This document shows, in pieces, positions 6,866-15,284 of a stretch of 35,479 nt of DNA. Origin of the DNA: Formivibrio sp. (GTDB lineage Bacteria > Pseudomonadota > Gammaproteobacteria > Burkholderiales > Chitinibacteraceae). How positions within the stretch are numbered: position 1 is the first letter of the stretch; the number at the start of each line of letters is the position of its first letter. The notes beneath the pieces were generated by a model. That model had not been told where the DNA came from, did not search any database, and saw nothing but the letters and a program-made list of their open reading frames with translations. Location of the stretch: positions 1 through 35,479 of the forward strand of contig JARLJJ010000550.1 of assembly GCA_031291275.1 (NCBI GenBank), written 5' to 3'. Both the position numbers and the translations under genes were made by a program.

Positions 6866-7654
6866 TTAGTGGCAGGGATGGGTATTGCTGACAATTTTCT
6901 GGATTGCGCCCGTTTTATGCCCACGCTCAATGGCAAGGTTTAGCTCGGCTAGCAAATTATGGCTCCAGCTTTTCCCCATTTGCATCGCCTTGCGACCCAA
7001 AGCAAAACGAATCTGCATTTCCTCTATGGGGTGAGGAAGAATTTCCAGTGCTTGTAACTCCGGCAGACTTTTGATGGAAGTACTTTTTACAGTATCCGCA
7101 GAAGGGTATCGGCTATGCATCAGGGATATATCGACTCGTCCCAGCAGCAATTTTTGCAGTCGGGCCGTTTCTGAGTCGGGCTCTTCCTCAACCTCGAAAA
7201 GCTTGCCCCGTTGCCGCTCAAATTCCGATGAATAAGTTACCCCGTAAAACGTGGAGAGTTTCAAACCCTGCAAATCACTTACTTGCTTGATCCGGGGTTT
7301 GAAATCCTTGCGTACGACCATCCAAGCATAGGTTGAATACACGGGATCAGAAAAAAGATACATCCCTGCCCGATCATTTTCCGGCGGAATGGCCGGCATG
7401 CCCCAGAGTAGTCCTCCCCCTTGTGCCGTCAGTTGCTCGGCACGCCTGAATGGGAGAGATTGAATCGCGAAATGGATATTCATTTCCTGTTCAAAATAGG
7501 AAAGCAGCCTTTTCTTGAAGCAACTCAGCCCCTTAACCTTTCCGTCCTCGATCTGCTCACGCACCAGCAAAGGAACCGTCCGGGTGGCAGGATCAGCCTT
7601 CGCAAGCAGCGGGGAAAACAGGATGACCACCAGCAGAAATTCACTTATGCGCAT
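6866..7654 (-). CDS. Periplasmic solute-binding-like protein (type 2 fold)
   Basis: A 262-residue exported protein with a cleavable signal peptide (about 1-20, ending LAKA). The rest resembles the extracellular solute-binding family 3 fold: an early LPFRRAEQL segment, a middle FSDPVYSTYAWMVVRKD strand, and the hinge region VSDLQGLKLSTFYGVTYSS. There is no lipobox. No permease or ATPase gene is near, so it is probably an orphan binding or sensing protein rather than part of a full ABC transporter. Ligand unknown. It is 62 bases upstream of hlyIII on the same strand and could be read through into it. Confidence 0.75.
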   Translation of the reverse strand: MRISEFLLVVILFSPLLAKADPATRTVPLLVREQIEDGKVKGLSCFKKRLLSYFEQEMNIHFAIQSLPFRRAEQLTAQGGGLLWGMPAIPPENDRAGMYLFSDPVYSTYAWMVVRKDFKPRIKQVSDLQGLKLSTFYGVTYSSEFERQRGKLFEVEEEPDSETARLQKLLLGRVDISLMHSRYPSADTVKSTSIKSLPELQALEILPHPIEEMQIRFALGRKAMQMGKSWSHNLLAELNLAIERGHKTGAIQKIVSNTHPCH

Positions 7655-8309
7655 ATTTCATCCCGACATTCTTCATGTTTCCGCAGAATGCCAGAAATGT
7701 AGTTTTACACATAGAAAAATACATGTCTTAACAAAAATTTTCACTTCGCAGATTGAAATGCGACCAGAGGTATTGCTAAGGCATAGCGCTTAATCCTTCA
7801 ATCAACAAGTTCTTTCCATCAATTGACAATAGATAATATCGCAACCAATAATAAACTTATCACATTGAATTAATTACTATTTTTAAAAATACATCCCCAA
7901 ATACCAACAAGTAATTTCGCATCAAAAACCAGAGCATTCACAACCAAGTTGCCCGGACTGCCCGGCTTGAGCCGTAGCACTGCCATACCACTTTATTTGT
8001 AATATCGCTGCAGTCTTTGACCTCGTCAAAGTTCAGATATTGATCAATAAACTCCATCAGACCCGTATCAATCGTTGTTTTCGCACACCCATCGGCAGCA
8101 TGCGTAATTGCACCGTGCCAGTTTCTAAGCGAGACAGGGCACGAGCAAAAAATTGCTACGCAGCTTATGTTTGATATGGAAAAAACAGTTTTCGGAGGTA
8201 ACGCAGTATTGCGACGGAAATGTGGCTTTCGAGGTACCAGGCCGACATTGCTATATGTTGCCGACCATACTGACACCGCGCTCAGTGAAACTCATGTATC
8301 TCAAGGGCC
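7655..8309. other. AT-rich intergenic region with one decayed ORF
   Basis: The part from 7655 to about 7930 is AT-rich and I see no gene in it; it presumably holds the promoter of the solute-binding gene, which I cannot place. The part from 7938 to 8276 contains the acnB-like decayed ORF listed separately. Confidence 0.5.
7938..8276 (-). pseudogene. Decayed ORF with an acnB-like 3' end
   Basis: An open frame of 112 codons with no recognisable domain over most of its length. Its end contains DQYLNFDEVKDCSDI, matching the AcnB tail [15 protein letters not shown] encoded at 8762-8830. The DNA shares 20 identical bases (8025-8044 and 8798-8817). A second block at about 8088-8100 (gcacacccatcggca) matches acnB at about 8844-8857 (gcacgcccatgtcggca) with one base missing, which breaks the shared frame. 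This looks like the remnant of a duplicated or lost aconitase end. The rest of the ORF cannot be aligned by eye and may be chance. Confidence 0.4.
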
Positions 8310-8399
8310 GTAGGTACGAATAGCGAAGCGTATTCGCACGCAGGATATCGGCTGACCCGTTGCTGTATTGGACGATTACGCTTTGCTAATCGTCCCTAC
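8310..8399. repeat. Paired REP-like palindromes (REPIN-type)
   Basis: The left arm begins GTAGGTACGAATAGCGAAGC and folds as CGAATA/TATTCG. The right arm is its inverted relative, GGACGATTACGCTTTGCTAATCGTCCCTAC, with a perfect 9-base-pair stem. Two inverted copies bounded by GTAGG and CCTAC form a larger palindrome, the layout of REPIN elements mobilised by RAYT transposases. A relative occurs at 15204-15276. Confidence 0.65.
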
Positions 8400-8446
8400 T
8401 CAATCAATAGCTAATTTTTCACGCGGCAAGCTATTGCAGACGGTGT

Positions 8447-8640
8447 TCTACCCCCTGGGCCTGCGCCGAAGGAGCGGAGCGAGACAAGCATTGGCTCGCG
8501 ACCGATGGAGGGAAGCCCAGAGGGTCGCAAGACGGGGTCGCCTTTGGGGTGAAGGGAGCTTTGGCGACGCAAAGCCCCCCTTCCTGCCCGCCGTGCGGCG
8601 ATGATCGGCTTGCCGATCGAGTCCCTTTTCGGAAAACGGC
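8447..8640. repeat. GC-rich dispersed intergenic repeat
   Basis: This stretch is far more GC-rich than the sequence before 7930 and is full of internal symmetry, for example the hairpin 8551-8583 (GAAGGGAGCTTT against AAAGCCCCCCTTC). Motifs such as GGGAAGCCCAGAGGG and GACGGGGTCGCCTTTGGGG resemble intergenic repeats common in beta- and gammaproteobacteria. Open frames through it on both strands are low-complexity Arg/Gly translations, not genes. The family assignment comes from memory of such sequences. Confidence 0.45.
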
Positions 8641-8672
8641 TCCCAAAACCGCGCCGCAGGCGCTAAAAATCA

Positions 8673-8701
8673 CTGGATTCCGGCCTTCGCCGGAATGACG
8701 G
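8673..8701. repeat. Short palindromic repeat (ATTCCGGC..GCCGGAAT)
   Basis: A perfect 8-base-pair stem (8677-8684 with 8689-8696) lies within CTGGATTCCGGCCTTCGCC and GGAATGACGG. This widespread short repeat is often mistranslated as HSGEGRNPV. It lies directly beyond the acnB terminator. Confidence 0.7.
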
Positions 8702-8702
8702 C

Positions 8703-8736
8703 AAAAAAAACAGCCCGGCATAAACCGGGCTGTTTT
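8703..8736 (-). terminator. acnB terminator
   Basis: In the minus direction a 12-base-pair stem (8725-8736 with 8707-8718, loop of 6) ends in an uninterrupted run of eight T's (complement of 8703-8710). It lies 25 bases after the acnB stop and closes the long minus-strand TCA cluster. Confidence 0.9.
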
Positions 8737-8761
8737 CATTTACCAATCAATCACTGCAGCA

Positions 8762-11338
8762 TCACTTCACCGCCACTTCCTGATAATCCGCAATCTTGTC
8801 AAAGTTCAGATATTGATAAATCTCGCCAGACTTGGCTTTAAGCACGCCCATGTCGGCAAGGTATTCGGCTACAGTCGGGATACGGCCGAGCTTGGAACAG
8901 ATCGCGGCCAACTCAGCTGAACCCAGGTAAACGTTGGAGTTCTTGCCCAGGCGGTTGGGGAAATTGCGGGTGGAGGTGGACATAACAGTCGCACCCTCAC
9001 GCACCTGCGCCTGGTTGCCCATGCACAGCGAGCAGCCCGGCATTTCGGTGCGCGCGCCGGCCATGCCGAACACGCCGTAATGACCTTCTTCGGTCAATTG
9101 CTTGGCATCCATCTTGGTCGGCGGCGCAATCCACAGTTTCACCGGCATATCGCGCTTGCCTTCCAGCAGCTTGGACGCGGCGCGGAAGTGGCCGATGTTG
9201 GTCATGCACGAACCGATGAACACTTCGTCGATCTTGGTGCCGGCCACTTCGGAGAGGAACTTCACGTCGTCCGGATCGTTCGGGCAGGCGACGATCGGTT
9301 CCTTGATGTCGGCCAGATCGATCTCGATCACGGCAGCATATTCGGCGTCGGCATCCGGTTGCAGCAATTCCGGCTTGGCGATCCAGGCCTGCATGGCTTG
9401 GATACGGCGTTCCAGCGTGCGCGCATCGCCGTAGCCTTCCGCGATCATCCACTTCAGCAGCGTGATGTTGGAATTGAGGTATTCGATGATCGGTTCTTTG
9501 TCGAGATGCACCGTACAGCCGGCGGCGGAGCGTTCGGCGGAGGCATCGGACAATTCAAACGCTTGCTCAACCTTGAGCTTGGGCAGGCCTTCGATTTCCA
9601 GGATGCGGCCGGAGAAAGCGTTGACCTTGCCGGCCTTGGCGACCGTCAGCAGGCCCTGTTTGATGCCGTAGAGCGGAATTGCATTCACAAGATCGCGCAA
9701 GGTAATGCCGGGCTGCATTTCCCCATTGAAGCGCACCAGCACCGATTCTGGCATGTCGAGCGGCATCACGCCGGTCGCGGCGGCAAACGCCACCAGGCCA
9801 GAGCCGGCCGGGAAGGAAATGCCTATCGGGAAACGGGTGTGGCTGTCGCCGCCGGTGCCGACGGTATCGGGCATCAGCATGCGGTTGAGCCAGGAGTGGA
9901 TCACGCCATCGCCCGGCTGCAGCGAGACACCGCCACGGTTGCGGATGAATTCCGGCAGCTCGTGGTGCATCTTCACGTCCACCGGCTTCGGGTACGCTGC
10001 GGTGTGGCAGAACGACTGCATCACCAGATCAGCCGAGAAACCGAGGCAAGCCAGGTCTTTCAGCTCGTCGCGGGTCATCGGGCCGGTGGTGTCTTGCGAG
10101 CCGACCGAAGTCATCTTCGGTTCGCAGTAGGTCCCAGGACGCACGCCCTTGCCCTCTGGCAAACCACAAGCACGACCGACCATCTTTTGTGCGAGCGAGA
10201 AACCACGACTGGAGTCAGCCGGATTGTGTGGCAAGCGGAACAAAGTGGAAGCAGGCAAGCCCAAGGCTTCACGGGCTTTGGCAGTCAAACCACGACCAAT
10301 GATGAGGTTAATCCGGCCACCGGCGCGCACTTCATCGAAGATCACTTCAGACTTGATCTTGAATTCGGCAGCAACGGCACCGTTCTTTTCTATTTTGCCG
10401 GCATACGGGTAGATGTCGATTACGTCGCCCATATCGAACTTGGATACATCGACCTCAATCGGCAACGCGCCGGAATCTTCCTGTGTATTGAAGAAGATCG
10501 GGGCGATCTTGCCGCCAAGGCACACGCCACCGAAGCGTTTGTTCGGCACGAACGGGATATCTTCGCCGGTCGCCCAAATCACGCTATTGGTGGCGGATTT
10601 GCGGCTGGAACCGGTACCGACCACGTCGCCGACGTAGGCGACCAGATGGCCCTTCTTCTTCAGGTCTTCCAGGAACTGCATCGGGCCGCGCTTGCCGTCT
10701 TCTTCCGGAGTAATGCCGGGACGGGCGTTTTTCAGCATGGCGAGGTAATGCAACGGAATGTCGGGGCGGCTCCAGGCATCGGGCGCAGGCGACAGGTCGT
10801 CGGTATTAGTTTCGCCGGTCACCTTGAACACGGTCACGGTGATTTTTTCGGCGACTTCCGGCCGGCTGGTGAACCATTCGGCATCGGCCCAGGACTGGAT
10901 CACTTGCTTGGCGTTGGCGCTGCCCTTGTCGGCCAGCACTTTCACGTCGTGGAAGTAATCGAACATCAACAGCGTTTTGGACAAACCGGCGGCGGCAATC
11001 GCGCCGACTTCGGCATCGTCCAGCAAATCAATCATCGGCTTGATATTGAAGCCGCCGACCATGGTGCCGAGCAGTTCGGTCGCTTTGGCGCGGGAAATCA
11101 ATGGCGAGCTGTCCTGACCTTTGGTCACGGCAGCCAGAAAAGCGGCCTTGACCTTGGCGGCATCGTCCACGCCCGGCGGCACGCGGTGGGTAATCAGGTC
11201 GACCAGCGTGGCCTCTTCGCCCTCGGGCGGATTCTTCAGCAGCGCAACGAGGTCAACGGTTTGCTGTGCATTGAGCGGCAGCGGCGGAATACCCAACGCG
11301 GCGCGTTCGGCAATGTGTTGGCGATAGGCTTCAAGCAT
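8762..11338 (-). CDS. acnB: Aconitate hydratase B
   Basis: An 858-residue cytoplasmic aconitase that isomerises citrate to isocitrate; members of the family also act on 2-methylisocitrate. AcnB domain order is visible: an N-terminal HEAT-like domain (about 1-160), the swivelling domain (about 165-370), then the iron-sulfur catalytic domains. Cluster ligands are Cys711 in [10 protein letters not shown] and Cys769/Cys772 in GCSLCMGNQ, almost the same numbering as E. coli AcnB (865 residues). AAAGG precedes the ATG. It begins only 33 bases after sseA, so it is probably co-transcribed with hisN-sseA, and ends at a strong terminator. Confidence 0.97.
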   Translation of the reverse strand: MLEAYRQHIAERAALGIPPLPLNAQQTVDLVALLKNPPEGEEATLVDLITHRVPPGVDDAAKVKAAFLAAVTKGQDSSPLISRAKATELLGTMVGGFNIKPMIDLLDDAEVGAIAAAGLSKTLLMFDYFHDVKVLADKGSANAKQVIQSWADAEWFTSRPEVAEKITVTVFKVTGETNTDDLSPAPDAWSRPDIPLHYLAMLKNARPGITPEEDGKRGPMQFLEDLKKKGHLVAYVGDVVGTGSSRKSATNSVIWATGEDIPFVPNKRFGGVCLGGKIAPIFFNTQEDSGALPIEVDVSKFDMGDVIDIYPYAGKIEKNGAVAAEFKIKSEVIFDEVRAGGRINLIIGRGLTAKAREALGLPASTLFRLPHNPADSSRGFSLAQKMVGRACGLPEGKGVRPGTYCEPKMTSVGSQDTTGPMTRDELKDLACLGFSADLVMQSFCHTAAYPKPVDVKMHHELPEFIRNRGGVSLQPGDGVIHSWLNRMLMPDTVGTGGDSHTRFPIGISFPAGSGLVAFAAATGVMPLDMPESVLVRFNGEMQPGITLRDLVNAIPLYGIKQGLLTVAKAGKVNAFSGRILEIEGLPKLKVEQAFELSDASAERSAAGCTVHLDKEPIIEYLNSNITLLKWMIAEGYGDARTLERRIQAMQAWIAKPELLQPDADAEYAAVIEIDLADIKEPIVACPNDPDDVKFLSEVAGTKIDEVFIGSCMTNIGHFRAASKLLEGKRDMPVKLWIAPPTKMDAKQLTEEGHYGVFGMAGARTEMPGCSLCMGNQAQVREGATVMSTSTRNFPNRLGKNSNVYLGSAELAAICSKLGRIPTVAEYLADMGVLKAKSGEIYQYLNFDKIADYQEVAVK

Positions 11339-11371
11339 GGTTGCAACCTTTATAAACGTTGGAACAAAAAT

Positions 11372-12214
11372 TCAATCGCGCGAAACCGGCCGGGCCGGGT
11401 CTGCGCACCACTCACTCCAGGAACCGGCGTAGAGACGGCCGCCATTCATCCCGGCATGGGCAAGCGCCAGCAGGTTATGGCAGGCGGTAACGCCGGAACC
11501 GCATTGGTGAACTACTTTTTCCACAGGCCACTCGCCCAAGATCTGCGCCCATTCATCACGCAGCTCATCGGCAAATTTAAACAGGCCGGTGGCACTCAGA
11601 TTGTGTTGATAAAAACGATTGGCGGCTTGAGGAATATGACCGCCGACCGGGTCAAGCGTTTCACCGATACCGCGAAAGCGCTCTGCCCCGCGAGCATCGA
11701 CAACCAGGAAATCTTTCGTATCGAGGTTCGCCTGCACTTGATCCACATCGACTACCCGCTTCGCCTGTACGTTTGCACGAAATTTAACGGGTGTGGTTTG
11801 CTCAACCGCAGTAGAACCAGGCTGATTTGCCGCCAACCAGGCAGCATAACCACCATCGAGCACCTGAACCTTGTCGTGCCCAAGCCAACCCAGTAACCAC
11901 CATAACCGTGCAGCACCCGGCACGCTTGCAATATCGTCATATGCCACTACACGAGTGGCATTACCAATACCCAGGCTACCTAGCTTCTGCGCCAATTTTT
12001 CAGGATCAGGCAAAGGGTGACGTCCATTGGTCCCATTCATCGGACCCGACATATCTTCGTCCAGATGCATATAAACCGCACCGGGAATATGCCCAACAGC
12101 GTAAACACCTTGACCCCAAGCGGGGTTTGCCAGTTGGTGACGGCAATCGACCACAACTAGATCGGCATCGTGCAGCGCGCCAGCCAATTCGCTCACCGAA
12201 ATTAAGGGATTCAT
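11372..12214 (-). CDS. sseA: 3-Mercaptopyruvate sulfurtransferase (rhodanese family)
   Basis: A 280-residue protein with two rhodanese domains (about 5-130 and 155-277). The active-site loop in the second domain is CGSGVTA with Cys238. That is the loop of 3-mercaptopyruvate sulfurtransferases such as E. coli SseA; thiosulfate sulfurtransferases have a more basic loop. Other family marks are GHIPGAVYMHLDEDM, AARLWWLLGWLGH and YAGSWSEWC. It transfers sulfur from 3-mercaptopyruvate to thiol acceptors in the cytoplasm. Its start overlaps the hisN stop by 4 bases. No obvious metabolic tie to its TCA neighbours. Confidence 0.9.
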   Translation of the reverse strand: MNPLISVSELAGALHDADLVVVDCRHQLANPAWGQGVYAVGHIPGAVYMHLDEDMSGPMNGTNGRHPLPDPEKLAQKLGSLGIGNATRVVAYDDIASVPGAARLWWLLGWLGHDKVQVLDGGYAAWLAANQPGSTAVEQTTPVKFRANVQAKRVVDVDQVQANLDTKDFLVVDARGAERFRGIGETLDPVGGHIPQAANRFYQHNLSATGLFKFADELRDEWAQILGEWPVEKVVHQCGSGVTACHNLLALAHAGMNGGRLYAGSWSEWCADPARPVSRD

Positions 12215-12990
12215 CGATTCAGATACTCCAACGCAGCCATGTGAAGTTCAGGGGTCGCGGCAGCGACCACATCGCCGCCACTGCATCGATCAAGCGCCTT
12301 GCCTTGCCAATCGGTCATCAGTCCGCCCGCGCCTATCACGACTGGCGCCAGAGCCGCGAAATCATGCAATTTGATGCCTGATTCGACAGCAATATCCATG
12401 CCGCCAGACGCCAACAAGCCGAACTGGTAGCCATCACCGCCCCAAACCGCAAAGCGGCATTTCGCTGCCAAGGCATTAAAGACTTCAAGGCCTTCCGGTT
12501 TGTAATACTGCGGACCCGTCGAGCCGATACGGGCACTGGCAAGTTCGGTAATTTGCGAAACATGAGCAGCAACGCCGTTAAGCGTCGTTCCTTCGCCAAC
12601 CACACCCACCCAGCAATCATGAGTAATCGGCTGGTTGATCACGCCGAGCACCGGCTTACCAAAATGCAGCAAACCAATTAGCGTGACAAACAATGGTCGG
12701 CCGGTGATAAATGCTTTGGTGCCATCAATCGGATCGAGCACCCAAACCCACTCAGCATCTTCGTTTTCTCGCCCGTGTTCCTCGCCAATGATGCCATCCT
12801 GCGGTCGACGTGCAAAAATCAGCTTGCGCATGGCAGTTTCAGTTTCGCGATCCGCCCGCGTTACCGGGCTGGCATCGGACTTGTCGTCAATGGCCAGTCC
12901 GCTGCGGTAATAGCCTCGAATCACTTCGGCACTGACTTGAATCAGGTCATGTGCCAATTTTTTCAGTTCTGCAGGAACCATTACCGCCAC
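12211..12990 (-). CDS. hisN: Histidinol-phosphatase, inositol-monophosphatase family
   Basis: A 259-residue magnesium-dependent phosphatase. Metal-binding motifs are GEE (Glu70/Glu71), DPIDGT (86-91) and Asp210 in LHDFAALAPVV, where the usual tryptophan before the aspartate is His. KSDASPVTRAD near residues 37-47 and DPIDGTKAFITGRPLFVTLI are typical of the HisN-type histidinol-phosphate phosphatase branch, so histidine synthesis is the likely role; inositol or other sugar phosphates remain possible. GAGG lies about 10 bases before the ATG. It is the first gene after sucD, separated by 122 bases that hold a large hairpin and a tentative CATAAT -10 box. Confidence 0.82.
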   Translation of the reverse strand: MAVMVPAELKKLAHDLIQVSAEVIRGYYRSGLAIDDKSDASPVTRADRETETAMRKLIFARRPQDGIIGEEHGRENEDAEWVWVLDPIDGTKAFITGRPLFVTLIGLLHFGKPVLGVINQPITHDCWVGVVGEGTTLNGVAAHVSQITELASARIGSTGPQYYKPEGLEVFNALAAKCRFAVWGGDGYQFGLLASGGMDIAVESGIKLHDFAALAPVVIGAGGLMTDWQGKALDRCSGGDVVAAATPELHMAALEYLNR

Positions 12991-13065
12991 CTCATTCAGT
13001 CAAATAACCGTCCGATTATGCTGCAGGGATGGCATTCGGGAAAGCCTGTATCCCGGCTGATCAAA

Positions 13066-13107
13066 TGCCGGTCGGGTTAGACGCATCGCGTCGTAACCCG
13101 ACCGGCA
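13066..13107. repeat. Long REP-like hairpin just after sucD
   Basis: The arm 13067-13079 pairs perfectly with 13094-13106, and an inner GACGC/GCGTC stem extends it, giving one of the strongest hairpins in the window. It starts 6 bases past the sucD stop. There is no T run, so it is more likely a REP-type element that stabilises the sucCD message 3' end than an intrinsic terminator. GGGTTAGACGC..GTAACCC resembles the REP-like units elsewhere in the window. Confidence 0.65.
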
Positions 13108-13112
13108 ATGGA

Positions 13113-13997
13113 TTACCGAAGTCCCTTGGACTGCAGCAACGCCATCAGCGTCTTGCCCAGTTCTGCCGGGTTGCGGGTATAAGCGATGCCGGCCTTCTCG
13201 AACGCCTGGAATTTCTCTTCCGCAGTGCCCTTGCCGCCAGAGATGATCGCACCGGCATGCCCCATGCGCTTGCCCTTCGGGGCAGTCACGCCGGCGATAT
13301 AACCGACAACCGGCTTGGTGACATACGATTTGACAAAATCAGCCGCTTCTTCTTCGGCCGAGCCACCGATTTCACCGATCATGATGATCGATTCGGTCGC
13401 AGGATCGTCCTGGAACAGTTTCAGTGCATCAATATGGCTCAGCCCCGGAATCGGGTCGCCGCCGATGCCGATACAGGTGGATTGGCCCAAGCCCAGTACG
13501 GTGGTTTGCGCCACAGCTTCATAGGTCAACGTACCGGAACGGCTGACGATGCCGACATTGCCCGGCAGATGGATATGCCAGGGCATGATACCGATCTTGC
13601 ATTCACCCGGCGTAATGATGCCGGGGCAGTTCGGGCCAATCAGGCGAGCACCGGATAATTCAACGTAGCGCTTGACGGCAAGCATATCGAGGGTTGGCAC
13701 GCCTTCGGTAATGCACACCACCAGCTTCACGCCGGAATCTACCGCTTCGATGATCGAATCCATGGCAAACGGTGCCGGAACATAAATCACCGAAGCGTCT
13801 GCGCCGGTTTCGCGCACGGCATCTTTCATGGTGTTGAATACCGGCAGGCCCAGATGCAAGCTACCGCCCTTACCCGGCGTTACGCCACCAACTACCTGGG
13901 TGCCACACTTGATCGCCTGTTCGGCGTGGAAAGTACCATTCTTGCCAGTGAAGCCCTGCACCAGGATTTTGGTATCTTTGTTGACTAAAACGCTCAT
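13113..13997 (-). CDS. sucD: Succinyl-CoA synthetase alpha subunit
   Basis: A 294-residue subunit that binds CoA and carries the phosphohistidine intermediate. The N-terminal CoA-binding Rossmann domain (about 1-145) includes [16 protein letters not shown]. The ligase domain has [14 protein letters not shown] (208-221) and the active His247 in [10 protein letters not shown], one position off E. coli His246. It converts succinyl-CoA to succinate with nucleotide triphosphate formation together with SucC. It lies 18 bases after sucC in the usual order. Confidence 0.97.
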   Translation of the reverse strand: MSVLVNKDTKILVQGFTGKNGTFHAEQAIKCGTQVVGGVTPGKGGSLHLGLPVFNTMKDAVRETGADASVIYVPAPFAMDSIIEAVDSGVKLVVCITEGVPTLDMLAVKRYVELSGARLIGPNCPGIITPGECKIGIMPWHIHLPGNVGIVSRSGTLTYEAVAQTTVLGLGQSTCIGIGGDPIPGLSHIDALKLFQDDPATESIIMIGEIGGSAEEEAADFVKSYVTKPVVGYIAGVTAPKGKRMGHAGAIISGGKGTAEEKFQAFEKAGIAYTRNPAELGKTLMALLQSKGLR

Positions 13998-14015
13998 TTT
14001 TTGATCCTTTTCCTG

Positions 14016-15185
14016 TTAAGCCGCAGCAACAGCAGCAACAATTTTCTCGGCAGCATCATTCAAACCCTGTGCAGGAGTCAGCTTCAAGCCCGATTCGGAC
14101 AGAATTTTAGCGCCAAGCTCAGCATTGTTGCCTTCCAGGCGCACAACGACCGGCACAGTCACATGCACTTCCTTCACGGCAGCGATAATGGCTTCGGCAA
14201 TCATGTCGCAACGCACGATGCCACCGAAGATATTGATCAGCACGCCCTTGACCGACGGATCGGCCAGAATCAGTTTGAACGCTTCGATCACGCGCTCTTT
14301 GGTCGCGCCGCCGCCCACATCAAGGAAATTGGCCGGTTGCCCGCCCTTCAACTTGATGATATCCATGGTCGCCATGGCCAGGCCGGCACCGTTCACCATG
14401 CAGCCGATATTGCCTTCCAGTGCCACGTAGTTGAGTTCGTGCTCGGAAGCCTTCAGCTCGCGTTCGTTTTCCTGGCTCTTGTCGCGAATAGCGGTCAAGT
14501 GCGGCAGGCGGAACAAGGCATTGGAATCGATACCGATCTTGGCATCGACGCAAGCAAGCGAACCATCGCCACGAATCGCCAGCGGGTTGATTTCGAACAG
14601 CGCAAAATCGTTCTCGACAAACGCCTTGTAAGCCCCAGTCATCAGCTTCACAAACTGACCGATCTGGTTGCCGGACAGGCCCAGCGCAAATGCCACTTCA
14701 CGCGCCTGAAATGGTTGCAGACCAACGAGCGGATCAACCGATACCTTCAGAATTTTTTCCGGCGTGTTGTGCGCCACTTCTTCAATTTCTACGCCACCTT
14801 CGGTCGAAGCCATGAAAGTCACGCGCCGGCTTGAGCGATCGACCACTGCCCCCAGATACAGCTCACGTTGTACCGGGTACATGTCCTCACAGACCAGTAC
14901 CGAATTCACCGGCTGACCCAGCGCATCGGTCTGGTAGGTCACCAGATTTTTGCCGATCAAACCTTTGGTGATTTCTGCCGCATCTTCACGGGTTTTTACC
15001 ACTTTCACACCACCGGCTTTGCCACGGCCGCCGGCATGTACTTGCGCCTTGATCACGGCAAACTTGCCGCCCAACTGATCGAACGCGGCTGCAGCTTCTT
15101 CCGGGGTCTTGGCCAGTACGCCCTGTTGTACAGGCAATCCATATTTGGCCAGCAAATCCTTGGCCTGGTATTCATGCAGATTCAT
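14016..15185 (-). CDS. sucC: Succinyl-CoA synthetase beta subunit
   Basis: A 389-residue ATP-grasp subunit that binds nucleotide and succinate; E. coli SucC has 388. It opens with [19 protein letters not shown], has the nucleotide-loop segment [11 protein letters not shown] near residue 53, and ends with the CoA-ligase domain containing [23 protein letters not shown] lies about 7 bases before the ATG. It is separated from lpdA by a REP-like element, which may set apart the sucCD portion of the transcript. Confidence 0.97.
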   Translation of the reverse strand: MNLHEYQAKDLLAKYGLPVQQGVLAKTPEEAAAAFDQLGGKFAVIKAQVHAGGRGKAGGVKVVKTREDAAEITKGLIGKNLVTYQTDALGQPVNSVLVCEDMYPVQRELYLGAVVDRSSRRVTFMASTEGGVEIEEVAHNTPEKILKVSVDPLVGLQPFQAREVAFALGLSGNQIGQFVKLMTGAYKAFVENDFALFEINPLAIRGDGSLACVDAKIGIDSNALFRLPHLTAIRDKSQENERELKASEHELNYVALEGNIGCMVNGAGLAMATMDIIKLKGGQPANFLDVGGGATKERVIEAFKLILADPSVKGVLINIFGGIVRCDMIAEAIIAAVKEVHVTVPVVVRLEGNNAELGAKILSESGLKLTPAQGLNDAAEKIVAAVAAA

Positions 15186-15203
15186 TGTTGTTCCTTTTAA
15201 TTC

Positions 15204-15276
15204 GTAGGGCGGATTAGCGCAGCAACCCGCCGAAAACAGTTTGGCGGGTTACGACCAAAGGTCTAACCCGCCCTAC
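15204..15276. repeat. REP-like inverted repeat between lpdA and sucC
   Basis: The element starts GTAGGGCGGATTAGCGCAGC and ends CTAACCCGCCCTAC, so its outer ends are inverted copies. Inside, 15243-15272 folds as GGCGGGTT..GACC/GGTC..AACCCGCC, and AACCCGCC also pairs with GGCGGGTT across the centre. It shares the GTAGG ends and TTAGCG core with 8310-8399. It is inserted in the middle of the TCA operon. Confidence 0.7.
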
Positions 15277-15284
15277 ATTCCACG

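Noticed and set aside
8368..8739. Short ORFs on both strands across the repeat region
   Set aside because: They are translations of intergenic repeats (one gives the well-known HSGEGRNPV artefact) and are not genes.
9080..11896. A 938-codon open frame on the plus strand, antisense to acnB and part of sseA
   Set aside because: It is exactly opposite a certain acnB gene, has a His/Gly/Arg-rich composition typical of antisense frames, and shows no domain or ribosome site.
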